Positions 50,201 to 62,339 of a stretch of DNA of 64,000 bases are shown piece after piece. The DNA is from Cyathus striatus. Taxonomy: Eukaryota; Basidiomycota; Agaricomycetes; Agaricales; Nidulariaceae. Both the position numbers and the translations under genes were made by a program. The stretch covers positions 124,001 through 188,000 of the forward strand of contig JAOVFP010000010.1 in assembly GCA_025738555.1 (NCBI GenBank), written 5' to 3'. How positions within the stretch are numbered: the stretch's first letter is position 1; the number at the start of each line of letters is the position of its first letter. The notes beneath the pieces are model-generated. The model saw only the letters and a list, made by a program, of their open reading frames with translations, searched no databases and was not told the DNA's origin.

Positions 50201-50957
50201 AGTCTACTGTATAAAGAAGAATATATAAAAGATGATACAAAAAGATTCAGGAGAAAATAGTAAATATTGAGTGAAAAAATGCGAAATTACTTGCTTACTG
50301 TTGAGCATGATGATGAGGAAGGGTGCCCATCAACACATCACCCATCAATATGTGCAGTGGCCTTGAGGAAGTGAGTTTGATGGCATTGATGGATGTCAAT
50401 GACAGCAATTGCAAACATGGACAAAGGTGGGGGATATGTGGGAAATTTTGAACAAGGTGAGAACATTGAAGGAAATGGCAGGCAGGGGGGCGGGACAGAG
50501 GGGAGATATGTAGAGTACAAGAGTGTATAAAAATGCATAACTACATACTCATTTTTTTTTCATTACTCAAATCTTGGATTGTCACTTGATCACAACTCAA
50601 ACATCACTTGATTTCACTTGAATGAAATCAGCCTCAACTGGAATTCTTGTAAGCCCAGATTGATAAAGGGTGGTTTTTTGAGTTTTTCAAGTAAAAATTG
50701 AAAAATCTCTTTGGAGCTTGGCATTTTCTCCTGAAGAATTTAGTTACTATAGTAGACCACAGGTGCAGCGTGTACCATACAATATAGTACCATTCCTTGC
50801 ATACAGTACCAAGTACAATAGCCACTCTGGCCTGTCTGTTCGACATGTAGGGTATGTTGTTGAAGTCAATATAATTGGTATAGGTGAAGATTATATCTTT
50901 GATCTCTCTAGATAAATGGCTGTTAAAATTGGATCTTGAGACTGTGTTTAAGCACAT
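47247..50957 (-). pseudogene. F-box/LRR-like gene split by a transposon
   Basis: The N-terminal part (50,957-50,657) reads REIKDIIFTYT, then RQARVAIVLGTVCKEW and LHLWSTI, the usual fungal F-box entry. The C-terminal part (48,392-47,247) reads HRLKHLEISLTW, LPLLEHVQLSDI and a 316-codon open frame with LRR-like spacing (LTQMSCNRVEW...SLVSLSL). If the insert at 48,393-50,656 and one duplication are removed, the frame is continuous across the join, giving HPLSILLNLW. F-box proteins act as SCF ubiquitin-ligase adaptors (family knowledge). Besides the insertion there is a frame slip near 48,350 and a TGA after FDQLT near 48,220. Confidence 0.8.
48393..50656. mobile_element. non-autonomous TIR element with TCACTTGAA/ACTCAAATG arrays
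   Basis: The left end is GGGCCTACAGAACGTCACTT and the reversed right end is GGGCTTACAAGAATTCCAGT. The flanks AGATCAATA (48,384-48,392) and AGATTGATA (50,657-50,665) differ only where an ancestral CG would have become CA in one copy and TG in the other. Motif arrays lie at 48,395-48,475, 49,345-49,570 and 50,575-50,635. Its interior resembles the left part of the giant element with CpGs lost. It is non-coding. Confidence 0.8.
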
Positions 50958-51031
50958 TGTAATCTGTAGTGCAAGTGTTGGTGGAGATTCAGTTGGGGGC
51001 CTGAGGGTTTCATTGAACGGTTCTGATTATA

Positions 51032-51819
51032 CAGTGGCATGCAAAAAGAATGAGCATGCCTATTTTTCAGAAGTAGCAAAAAGTAATCTGCTCTCAAATC
51101 TCACATACTTGCTCAATTTTCATGTAATTTATATAATTGTACTATATATGTATAAATTCTATTTACAATAGTTACAAAAGTAAAAAATGCGAAAATTCAA
51201 TGTCTGGTGATATTTGTATCAAATATACCAAAAATGCGAAAATTAACCACAATTAACCATTATTATGGCAGATCAATTTACTTGATAATACCACAATCTG
51301 AATATGGATGTCTAAAGAGGTATATAAACTTGCTCTACATCAAATTATGTGTGGAAATAATGAAAACTGGGTGCAGGAGAACCTAAGCAACTTGAGGTTA
51401 TAAAAGCATATGTTTTATTATTCAAGCTGTATCTTTCTAACTAAGCCAGGTAAGTACATATTTAAACTTGCATAATACTTTTAGAACTTAGTACTATATA
51501 CGAGCAAAGAATTGTATTAAACAGTCAAGATATAAGCTTGCTAGATGTAAAAGAGTATATGCCAGATATGTAAACCAGCATAAATTTGTGTTAGACATTC
51601 TACAAGAAATAGTTGGAATTATGCCCTCATACTATTGGTAGATATAGACATCTACATTTAAAATGTGTACTAAAAGTATTGTAAGCAGTGAGTGTCTAGT
51701 TGCTGAGATAATGTCCTGTGAAGTTTGAGATTTTGGCCCAAAATGCTAAAGATTTTAGAGCAGATAACTTTCTTCTGCTTCTGAAAAATAGGCACACTCA
51801 TTCTTTTTGAACACCACTG
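51032..51819. mobile_element. Tc1/mariner-type MITE
   Basis: The left end CAGTGGCATGCAAAAAGAAT and the reversed right end CAGTGGTGTTCAAAAAGAAT extend to a TIR of about 65 bp (shared GCCTATTTTTCAGAAG). TA dinucleotides flank both ends. The 788-bp body shows no transposase frame. Confidence 0.75.
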
Positions 51820-52165
51820 TACTATCTAAAGATCATTACAATACTGCTACTGTCCACCATATTTCAGTGTTCAATCCCTTTCTGTATTGATTAATAACTA
51901 TATTCTCAGTCCTCAATCATTTAACCAAATTTCTATTTAAAAATTTCAATTGTTCACACCTATTTAAAAAGGAAACATATTCAAATCTCACCTCTGATAC
52001 TACAATCTTTATTACTGCTAAATTGGTCCAATGGCTTGATGAATATGCCTGGTTCAGAGTATGTATATTTCCTAACTTTCAATTACTCCATTTACAATAT
52101 CTTTCTACTTCAGACATAGGAACTTCAAATTTGTGGCATCTATTGCTATCATTTTTAATGTAGTA

Positions 52166-52340
52166 TATTAGTAGAGTTCAATCTTGGTGATACACAATAC
52201 AGCTACAGCTGTCTTGTAATGTGTGCTAAAAATTTTAGGCAGGATTGTAGTAGATTGTAGTGTTGCTGTCAAGTTTCTGTAGTGACTGATCTGTAGTGAC
52301 ATGACAAAACAGCCAAGATTGAACTCCCCTATTATTAACT
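52166..52340. repeat. small inverted-repeat element (possible MITE)
   Basis: GAGTTCAATCTTGG near 52,175 faces CCAAGATTGAACTC near 52,313, with partly matching flanks. No target duplication is certain. Confidence 0.35.
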
Positions 52341-52417
52341 GTTCTATTTTAATACAACTTTGCCCCTTTATTGTTTTTCCTTCCTGTCTGCAATCCATTA
52401 AATTCTTCAGGTAGTGG

Positions 52418-52560
52418 GCCCTGCCACTACCTTTTAAGGTAGTTGGGTTATAGGGACATCTGAATTCCCTATAAGGTGATTTACAGGTTTGTGAATGGGA
52501 TCTCAACCTGATTGGCTGGAGCCCTGTGACAATTCTGTGACCACTGATGAATTTCACTTG
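52418..52560. repeat. dispersed repeat, inverted copy at 57,410-57,555
   Basis: Both copies contain CTACCTTTTAAGGTAG beside a GGGTTATAGGG phrase, then a CCTTATAGG or CCTATAAGG phrase, and the phrase TCACAGGGCT, in opposite orientation. The palindromic edge suggests a MITE or foldback fragment. Confidence 0.5.
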
Positions 52561-52640
52561 TCTCAGATCTTCTCCGTGCTGCATTTTGTATTCAGATAGT
52601 GAGGGTCAACATCTGTCACTTTTCACCATGTACTGAACCA

Positions 52641-53760
52641 CTGGTTGCCTTTGCGATATGATAATGTAGCCAATCGATGCTTTATGCCCCCAGTCTGCAA
52701 TCGACCATATTGTGCACTGTGCATTGCCTCTATTCAATCTATTCTGCTCACTAGCAGCTTTGTGATAATCATGCTCATTGACATCCAGGGTGTTCCACAG
52801 GTATCAGCTGTACCTCTGGGGACATTAGCCAGACAAGATACTGTTCAGCTGGCCGACCCAATGAGTCACATGGACCCTACCTCGTCCAATGCCCAAACTC
52901 CCCTTCAAAGCTTCAATGTGTTCCATATGTGCATTGTATCCATCTCATCTTCCCACCTCTGCCCTTTCACCTGCCAAGTCCCTACCCCATGTCAGTTCCT
53001 CCTTCCTCTTTCTTACAATTTATCCTTGGTGGAGGATCAACATAGTTGCTGTTTCAGCACTACCACCACAACTTCCAAACATTTCCCAACTGCAACAGGT
53101 GCACATGGGCCTTTTTGAGACAAGGTTCTATACTGAACCAGTGATTCAAGAACAAGAATACACCATTATACACTGCTAGTAGCATAATACACTAAATGAC
53201 CTACTCATCCTCTTCATCCAGATATGCAACCTTCCTGTGTCCCCTCCTCCCAGGACCTTTCATCAACTCCCATGTATGTTCAACATCCACATCTTGGTGG
53301 TGCACAATCACTTTCCAGCCATTCAATGAATGCAACACTGTGATGTCGGCCCATTTCACAGCATACACCAATTAATACCTGCATCTCATCCTCTTCTTCT
53401 TCCTCATCATCCTCTTAGTGGCATTGTGCATGCTCATATATATTCAATTGCTAATCAGGTGCTATAGTGTTCAGTCCATTGTTCTTTGGTGCACAAATAC
53501 ATGTTCCCACCACAGACAACATTGACTAAGCAGTATGTTCTTTCTTCATTCATCTACCTAGTCATCCGCCTAACATGTCAGTATGATAGCTCTATAACAT
53601 TCTCTAGTCCAATCATTGCCTTCAACCCCTTCTGTGCAGTGTCATCAGACAATGCAAGTATTGAGACCTCACCATTCAACAAGATTGTAAAGGAGCCCCT
53701 CCTCAAGGAGGGTGAGATAGAGAAAGCCTGTTCAGTGCTTTGTCTTGTCGAGGTTTAGGA
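52641..53760. other. no recognised gene; compositionally biased open frames
   Basis: CpG-poor DNA with Ser/Pro/Thr-rich open frames up to 157 codons (52,645-53,118). I see no domain, conserved splice pattern or paralogue in the window, so I do not call a gene. Confidence 0.4.
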
Positions 53761-53764
53761 AGAA

Positions 53765-54700
53765 GGGGAAGAAGGGGAAGAATGGGCAGTGAAGGAATCT
53801 AGCACAGAGGCCACTGCATCTACCAAAGTTGATTCAACAGACACCCTTTCAGATGAGAGAAGAGATCCTCCTGTTGTAAAGCTGGTGATGCCAGCACAGA
53901 AGTTACTCCCTATGGACTCGAACTTCATCCCCCCATCAGCATGAGTAGTCCTCACTGCTCCCTAAGTGTGGAACTTTGCCAGAATACAGAGTGTGGAACT
54001 TGTCTCAGTTCCTGAGACAAGGAAGGTAGATGTGTCAAAAGTCTGACATGGAGGCATTCATCACTTCTAAGTCTTTGAAGGTTGAGGTGGTTGGAAAGCA
54101 GGAGGAGAATGTGGTGGGTGAGCTTGGGATAGCAAGGTATGGGATGTGGAAGGCTTGGTCAAAGTTCATGTTTCCCTCTCTTATACTTCACCTCATTAAT
54201 GGAGATACTACAACAGATGACAGAGTTTTGAGATACTTCACTTCAAGTACTCAATGACCCTCAACATTCCACATGGCCACACTACTTCCTGTCCATGCTC
54301 AACTACCATGTACCACCACACCACCCACCGCTGTCACACCACCAACCTTGAGACCATGAAAGAAGGGGCTGTGAAGGAGTCTTGAAGCCAAACAGACCCT
54401 TACAGATGAGAGAAGCTGCCCTCCTCTTGTAGAGTTGATAACATGAGTTCAGAAGCTCTGCCCCATGGACCCAAACTTTGTCCCCTCAGTATGACACACT
54501 GCCAGAAAGCAGGGTCTGAAACTCGCCTCTGTTTATGGGACATAGAAGGGTACACAAGCCAAGAAGTAGAATGGGGAGGGATTTCTCACTTCTAAGTCTT
54601 TGAAGGATGGGGTGGTTAGGATGTACTAGAGGAGGATGTGGTGATTGAGCTTGGGATGACGAGGTATGGGATGTGGAAGGTATGGTCCTTTCTCACTCAA
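53765..54700. repeat. tandem duplication of about 500 bp, degenerate
   Basis: The block 53,765-54,165 and the block 54,355-54,700 share CAGATGAGAGAAG, TCACTTCTAAGTCTTTGAAG, GAGCTTGGGAT and AGGTATGGGATGTGGAAGG in the same order. One reading frame gives the similar peptides IARYGMWKAW and MTRYGMWKVW, so the unit may once have been coding, possibly from a retrotransposon. Confidence 0.5.
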
Positions 54701-54821
54701 TGCTTAAGACTTGGATGCTGTACCAATTGTGGCTTGAACAGTCTGTGTAGCAGCTGGTAAATCAGGGTATAATGGATTATTCACCCATGAGCCCAATGCC
54801 ATTTTAGCTTTAAATGTTTTA

Positions 54822-54972
54822 CAATAGAAATTGTCATAACAAATAAGGTTGGTTGTGGACTTTCAATATTCATTTCAAGCATTCATTCACTACAACAAGC
54901 TGTCACAGTGTACCATGCCTTTGCAAATCTGTATTCATTATGAGCTTTTATTCATTATGACAATTTCTACTG
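54822..54972. mobile_element. small mariner-type MITE
   Basis: The left end CAATAGAAATTGTCATAA and the reversed right end CAGTAGAAATTGTCATAA are flanked by TA on both sides. It is 151 bp and non-coding. Confidence 0.65.
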
Positions 54973-55015
54973 TACTGTATTGTCAGTCACATAGTAATTG
55001 ATTTGATTACTAAAT

Positions 55016-57700
55016 AATACAGTTCTATTTTTATTAATGGCCCTGCCCCAGAACAGCTGAGATTAAAAGTCTATATTTATCTGCAGTGCCTGCAGGTCTG
55101 ACTCACACAGATTAGGTCCTGACCTGAACCCATAAAAATAAGCTGGGTATGGGTCTACCTGATATTTGGCTTATCCATGTTAGTCCCTATCATAGTGCTT
55201 GCTCACTTCATTAATGTGACAACCAAATTAATGAGAAGCTAGTACTAATGCACACCAGTGATGTGCTTAACTCCCCCCCCCCTCTTCCTCAGTGGATTGC
55301 ATAATCAACAACAGAAATATGTACGTAGCAGTGTAATCTACCCGAAGTCTCAATAAGAAGAATTTGGTGTCCATTGCTCTTTTTCTTGTCTTGTAGGCTC
55401 AATGTGCTCAGCATAGCAGGACATGTCATACTACATGAAGTTGACTCTGTACTTGCTATACTCAGAATGTAATAGTAGAAACAAGTGTAACACATTTGAC
55501 AAGGCAAGTACATTCTAACCAATATGATAAAATACCAGCTTAAACTTGACCCAGATTCATGCCTGTGGAGTCATGGCATCATTTCTCCATGGGATCACAT
55601 GTATACCTTGCTTTTTTAATACAGTTCCTTCAAATGCTTATCAAGAATTCTAGTCCTATTTTTATCTCTTAACCTTGGTGTGAGTATCAGTAGTAATTTC
55701 TCAGAAACTGGGTGACTTTCCATAGGAATCTATTCATGTTTATTTTGAATAGATTTGAATAGATCACTGTTCGCCAAGATGCCAATCCTCACCCAGTGTT
55801 GCATAGTTGGAGGTGGGGCCATACAGACCTTTGTAGATTTTGAAGTCTATGGAGAACTTAAAACCCCTCACCAGATTTTTAAGTCTTGAATAAACCTTGC
55901 TAAGGCTTGCTTAGTCTGTCAGAAGTAACAAAGAATAAGGAGGGTGGTTGAGAGCAAAGAGGATAATAAGAGAGCAAAGAGAGTGGTAAAGGAGCAAGAA
56001 CTCAAACACAGACACAGACACAGACACAAGATGGGAGGAAACTTGTTTTCAACTACCAAGTTACAGAGTGTTTATATATACTGAGTGTGTCTACCAAAGT
56101 CCAACCAAAGTCCTGTAACTAAGGTAACTGACAGCTGCCAATCTGTCAGTCACAAATCTGTCAATCAAGTATCTGTCATTCACAGAACTGTCAATCAAGG
56201 ATCTGTCAATCACAGATCTGTCAAGTATGACAGCTGTCAAGGAAGCTGTGCAACCCAGAATATCTAACATAGTCTGCTTAATTTCCCTTAATCTTCCTTT
56301 TATAGGTGAACTGACATTCAGCTTACAACACAGGTGCCATGGTCTGTTTCAGACTTGCAAGTTCTGTGGATTCCATGAATTTCTAGAGAATGCAACATAT
56401 CATATTCACTCCCAAGTCCTTCCTTTGTCTCCAAAAAATTTAATCACTAGTTCTTTTAATATATAATGAGTCCTCCTAACAGATATCTCACATAATTTTG
56501 TTATTTTACATATGGTGAATGTGTTCCAGTGGTCTTCAAGTCCCCCCAGAATCTAGAGGATGTAATGAAAAGTAGCAACATTGAAGTCCACTGTTGTTAA
56601 TAAAAATCTAGTCACTTTGACTCTTAAAAGGCTTGCCATGGTGTAATTTCACAAGGGGAGAGCAGAAGTTTCAGGGTATTTCTGTTGATAAAGAATAGGG
56701 CCGGCAAGTGGCAAAGCTCACTACCCACTTGATTACTGTTTAGTATTTACTAGTACTGTGACTCAAATGTAGCAAATTAATTTATGCAAGCCAAAAAGAT
56801 GATCGGGTTATTACTTATTTGCTGTCAATAACTCACAAATCCAATAACTGGGAATTGCCGACTGTGCCAGTGAGAACCTTGCTTGATGTTAAATGAAATG
56901 CAAGTGTAATAATATTCGAGGTACTATATTGTGAGTCAAGAAGGCACAAAATATGAGGTCAAAAAGATACTATTATGGGTAAATAACATGGACAAAGGCT
57001 CCAACAGCAAACAGGGAACAAACAATGAGTGCAATAATACATTGCAAGAACCATGGTGGTGGAAGAGTGTGAGGACAAGTCACGGCTTAGTCTGGAGGCC
57101 ATAATGAGAGATTACAATGAGTATGACAATCAATTTGGTGTCTCAAGCAGTCACAGGTGGAGTCAAATATGCTATACCTATCTTGAATTATTTCTCACTG
57201 GGATTATACTGTGATTCATCCATGATGATATCATACTTCATCCTGGACAAATGATATGTGGTTTGGCACCTTGCTTGTCATGTAAGCCCAAAGTCTCCTA
57301 TGTTTGGAGTGCACAAAAGACAGGGTGTTTGTGGTATTTGTGTGTTATCGTGCTGATGTGGATGCTATTACAAACTAAGGAGGTTGTCGTGGGCTGTCAC
57401 ACAGAGCTTCACTGTGTCACAGGGCTAAGGGTTCTAAGGTGTCAGCCAATCAAATCTCCTGAAAGTGAGATCCCAACCCCGATGTCTGAAATTTCCTTAT
57501 AGGAAAATCCAAACCACCCTATAACCCAACTACCTTAAAAGGTAGTGGGAATAATAGATTGTAATAGAATTGGCTATGGGAAAATGATATGAAATAGACA
57601 TAGATTTTCAAACTCTGATCTATTAAATATTTGAGTCTATTTGGAATAGAATCCCTATGGAAAGTTACCCACTGTTGAACACACATGTCTTATCATTGCT
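55016..57700. other. CpG-poor intergenic DNA with short tandem repeats
   Basis: It holds a dispersed-repeat copy (55,370-55,515), a CACAGA microsatellite (about 56,008-56,030) and a CTGTCAATCA tandem array (56,140-56,235). A GGGCCGGCAAGTGGCAAAGC phrase at 56,699 has a relative at 22,845 inside the giant element. No gene is recognised. Confidence 0.5.
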
Positions 57701-57714
57701 GGCATATTTATAGT

Positions 57715-58280
57715 AATCGATAAGCTTGATTTGGAGTTGAAGTCAGCAGACTATGTAGAGTGCTTGTGTACATTTATTTCACAAATGTAACTTACAGGTG
57801 ATTGATTTGGGCAACCAGACATCTTTCTTCTTCACTCTGACACCCAGCTCACTTGTGCATGCCTGTAACTCAATGTCATTATCTTTCTTATATTGCTATA
57901 AGGCCCAATTGCTCAGTAGCAACTGATCCTGCAGATGCATCCACAGATGAGAAGTTACAATCTGTTGTCAAATGTAGATCCTTCTAAGCCACTAAGACCA
58001 AAAAAGTGAAAATGTTGGCTGTGTTACAAAGAGTTTACATTCAACTTTACATAGGTAACCCAGATGGGTGTTAAGCAGCAAGTACACATCACCCTTGGAT
58101 TGAGAAGTGTAATTTGTTTGGAGTCTCAAGGGGGGGGGGGTTGGTGTTCATTGGTCTTTGTCCAGTTGTAGGCTCAACTCATTAAACACAGCAAGAAATG
58201 TTGTATTACATGAAGTTGAGTGTGCCAGCTGCTCTTAGAATGTAACAAACATAACACATTTTGACAAGGTACATTCACTA
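57715..58280. repeat. dispersed repeat, longest right-hand copy
   Basis: It shares ATTTATAGTAATCGAT and GTCAGCAGACTA with 2,615-2,670, and the TTGTAGGCTCAA...TTGACAAGGTACATT segment with 4,460-4,590 and 55,390-55,515. It is non-coding. Confidence 0.5.
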
Positions 58281-59205
58281 TTTTGTCAACAATGTGATAT
58301 CTTTCTTACTTTCACATTCACAGGCTCTGCATCTGTCTGTTACGCAACCTAACATAATATCATATTTATCACCTCTGAATAATACACTACAATGAAGCAT
58401 GTTTTATTGTCAGGTGCTTCAGTACTCCTGAGTCCATCCATCCTTCCATAACTAATGAATAAAATCAAATCACAACTCAGATACAACATGCATTTAATGA
58501 CTTGTGTGAATGTTTAACTAGTATTGATTACACCATCCTCCAGAGATGCCAAGTGTCAAGACATCTATTTATGCACAAGATCACTTGCAAGTTTGCTGTG
58601 CACTTTCAATATACATACTTCTAAGAACTCAAGGTAGTTGGTCTCATGAAAGGTATTTTTACCTCTTAACCTTGATGTGATCATGAACTAGTATTAATTT
58701 GGGAGAAACTACTGTGACTCAGATACACTGAGGTAAGCATGCCGCATGTCTTATCATCTGGTGTAAATATAGTATGGGGACAGAGATTAAATGGCTTCTC
58801 GACAAAAATATAAATCACTGAAGCCAAATTTGGACTGAACACATAGCTACACTAGCACCAGAGCTCTACAACATATTGTTATAAAATGTGCTTTGATGTG
58901 ATGAAGTTGTAGTAAGGTGGTGGTCTGCAAGTGTGAAGGCATCCCGAATGTGTGATGCAATTGCGCAACAAGTGTGTGAAGTGGCCAAAAGCATTAGTGA
59001 ATCCATTCCCAGCTTCACACCCCCACAACCTCCATTTATATATTCATCTAAATGGGACCTTCTGAGAACACATGATAAACATGTGGTTTCTTCATGTTCA
59101 GCATCTAAAATGGTACATATAGTTCTTTTCCCCCCAACCAAATCTTCCACTAACACCTTACCAAATGCCCCTGAGCCACTCATCATTGGAGTATCTTGCG
59201 CATAA

Positions 59206-60295
59206 ATGGCATTCTTAGGAGCAAACAACTTCAAAATTATTGTTGGTAGAGATTTCTATCAAAGGGAAATTAATAATTATAAAAATACTGGTTAGTAAAC
59301 ATTCAATATTTCAAATATTTCCTACCATATTGACACATTTTCAGCCAAAGCAATGGGTATAATCACTTGTGCAGCATGTCCAGGAGCAGGCCATGACTCT
59401 GCTGAGTGCGCTGACCCCTCCAAGTGTTATCCTGATACAAGAGATAGAGTCATCGAAGAGATTATGAAATGGATTAACACATCAGATCCAGAAAACCAAA
59501 TAATGGGGTTGAATGGAGCTGCTGGTGTAGGGAAGTCCACTATTGCTCAGACTATAGCAGAACAATGTGACAAGGACTTGGAGGATACACTAATTTCTAG
59601 TTTTTCTTTTCACAGACTTTTACAGGTACAGGATGAGATGATGGAACAAGAGTTATCCTGATGATGATATATCATCTTGTAATTCAAATACCAAAACCAA
59701 GAGATCTGATTTTGGAAGAGCTGAAATGTGACCCAGCCATATTCCATCACTCAATGGAGAAACAGTTGAAGAGTCTAGTCATAGATCCAAACATGCATCT
59801 TAAGATGAATGGTAATCTCCTTACTCCATGCCTAGTAATAATTGATAGTCTAGATGAATGCAACAGCACTGATATTCAATCAAGGATTATGAAGGTTATT
59901 GCAGGCAATGCAGTGTCACAGCCACTGCAGCTGCAGTTTCTCATAGCAAGCAGACCAGAACATCAAATTCAGAAAACATTTGATTTACTGTTGGTCAATA
60001 ATATATCTGCTTGCCTGGCTCTAGATTGGACATATGATCCTGACCAGGATATCAAGACATATCTTCTAGATGCATTCAACATAATTAAACAGACTCATGT
60101 CTTAGCCTCTGAATTATCTGGAACTCCCAGTTGGCCAACAGACAATGACCTATGGACATTGCTGCACAAATCATCTGGGCAGTTCATTTATGCTTCAATT
60201 GTGGTTAAATTCATTTCTGATGATAATCACAATCCACAAGAAGCTCTTGATGCTATAATTAGTAGCTCTCTGGAAAACACATTAGAAAATCCTTT
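59206..60295 (+). pseudogene. NACHT-type NLR, copy C (truncated)
   Basis: Exon 1 (59,206-59,290) is MAFLGANNFKI. Exon 2 from 59,345 gives CAACPGAGHDSAECADPSKC, Walker A GAAGVGKS, Walker B LVIIDSLDECN, ASRPE and SSGQFIYAS. It is close to copy A, with the same exon phase. A one-base loss in a T run near 59,604 shifts the frame. The TGA seen in A at 15,981 is also present here, so it arose before A and C separated. Coding sequence stops at ENPL, where a GGGCA transposon terminus begins. The 5' flank (about 59,030-59,205) is intact and matches the orphan flank at 9,030. Confidence 0.85.
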
Positions 60296-60570
60296 GGGCA
60301 GCAAGAAAATTCTGGGCATGCACAAAAGTGAGCGTGAGTTGAGCATGCACACTCACCTATTGAGCATGAAAATTCGGCCCTGTGCATGAATATTCTATAT
60401 GTGAGCATGAATATTCTATACATGAGCATGAATAATCCTTATATGAGCATGAGCCAACTGGCTGTCTTATATCAACTACATACTGAATAATTGGCATAGT
60501 AAAGCATGTTTTTAATACAATTTGGTATATACTAAGCACTGTAATGTAATAATTGAAGAACACCAGTGGG
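60296..60570. mobile_element. TGAGCGTGA-family element, left part only
   Basis: It starts GGGCAGCAAGAAAATTCTGG and follows copy 2 (16,522-16,790) closely, but most GCGTGA units read GCATGA, a CpG loss. The presumed target 9-mer is AAATCCTTT (60,287-60,295). No right terminus was found in the window. Confidence 0.75.
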
Positions 60571-60709
60571 TTTTATATATGTTTCATTGTTATTGTCCAT
60601 AAGTGTCAGCCAAAATTATCATAAAAATGTAGTGTTTTATGATTGCCACAATCATAAATAATGATCACCTTCATGACTATGCGTTTTGAGAGCTTATCCA
60701 CCTATTAAT

Positions 60710-60885
60710 ACTAAATCTAATGGTGATCATAAGTGATCATTGGCTATTTTGAAGTGAATATTACTACTGTAGGTCCATTATAATATGGTGATCATATGTG
60801 ATCATTGACTATCATTAGCTATTTGAAGTGAATATTACTATATTGTAATGTGGTGATCATATGTGATCATTGACATATTTTGAAA
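60710..60885. repeat. three tandem units around TGATCATATGTGATCATTG
   Basis: Units of about 70 bp contain GGTGATCATATGTGATCA and GAAGTGAATATTACTA. The palindromic GATCATATGTGATC core repeats at about 60,730, 60,788 and 60,853. Confidence 0.65.
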
Positions 60886-61728
60886 TGAAAATTATTACAT
60901 ATTGCTATTGTAGTTCATGTCACATTTGTCACAATCTTCCCACGTGTCACATATTTCGCGCACTTCACACAATTCCCACGCATCTCATAATTCCTGTGCT
61001 CTACATCATTCCTGCACTCTGGATAATTCCGGCACATCATGATTGTCATGATCTTCCCATGTGTCACAATCTTCCCATGTGTCATGATCTTCCTGTGTGT
61101 CACGATCTTCCCATGTGTCACGATCTTCCCACATGTCACATATTTCCCGCACTCCACATCATTCCTGCACACCATGTTTGTCACGTTCTTCCCGCGCGTC
61201 ACAATCGTCACGCTTTAGCATGTGTCACGATTGTCACACCTTTACACGCGTTACGATTGTCACGCCTTTACACGTGTTACGATCGTCACGCTTTAGCATG
61301 CATCACGATCTGTCACGCTCTAGTGCGCGTTACGGTTGTCACGCCTTTACACGCATCACGATCGTCACGCTTTAGCACGCGTCACAATTGTCACGCCTTT
61401 ACACATGTCGCAATTGTCACGCCTTTACACGTGTTACGATCGTCACGCTTTAGCATGCGTCACAATTGTCACGGTTTTACACATGTCACGACTGTCACGC
61501 CTTTACATGCGTCACAATCGTCACGGTTTTACATGTGTCACGATCGTCACGCTTTAACACACATCACAATTGTCACGCATTTATGTCTATCTCATATGTG
61601 ACATATTTCCAACATGTCATTATTTTTCATGCATGTCAGCTGTCACATTTTTAGCCTATAATATCATGTAGATTATTTTAACTTTTGTTTATCTTACACA
61701 GAGTATAACAATAATAGATATGTGTACT

Positions 61729-62339
61729 TGTCATATCCGTGACAATCCCTGTACTATTGGATTCAACTCCGGGTTTACTCCGCTTTTAGTATGTTTCCTC
61801 CGGACTATGTATACTTATTATATATCGAACTCCCATTACTAATGTTTACTTGTAACTGTTTACTTGTTCCTTCCCTTTAATATTTCTACCTTGTTCTCCG
61901 GCCGCGGCCATTTCTCCTATGACTATAATCTAGAGGCGTACTACTAGTTTACCATGTTCTACATTTCATGGAGTTTACTTAACCCTAGGATGCCACATAC
62001 CCATGGGCATTACTCCGTACGCATTCGGACAAAGTAGTTTACTATATAAACTACTCCTGTAATGTAGATAGACTTCAGTTTCAAATCAACTACGTTTACA
62101 CCCTTTCTCCTACTTGGGCCTTGAGCCAACTCCGCTGTTTTGCCACTTACTCCGCTTTGTTCTAAATACGGAACTGGAAGTCCAAGGGGCGCAACACACA
62201 AGTTGAAGCCAACGTTCCACTACTCCCGTACTCATTCACTACCTCCACGCACCCTACTAACGTGTGCGAGTTACTCCGCTTCTATCAGACTATCTACTCC
62301 GAGGTTCTTGTCCTTAGTGGAATAGAACGGGACGTGACA
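61729..62339 (+). mobile_element. solo LTR
   Basis: It starts TGTCATATCC and ends GGGACGTGACA (TG...CA), with the 5-bp duplication GTACT at 61,724-61,728 and 62,340-62,344. A TATA-like ACTATATAAACTAC lies near 62,040. A TACTCCG word repeats inside. Size (611 bp), ends and duplication fit an LTR retrotransposon whose internal part was lost by recombination. It is nested in the GTCACGATCG element. Confidence 0.8.

Noticed and set aside
52645..53179. Open frames of 157 and 96 codons
   Set aside because: Overlapping frames of similar length in pyrimidine-rich DNA, with no domain and no conservation in the window.
56699..56800. GGGCCGGCAAG terminus-like sequence resembling 22,845
   Set aside because: It begins GGGC and is repeated, but no inverted partner or duplication was found, so I did not call an element.
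60870..61601. 243-codon Cys/His/Ser-rich open frame
   Set aside because: It follows the GTCACGATCG array unit. All overlapping frames are open for the same reason.
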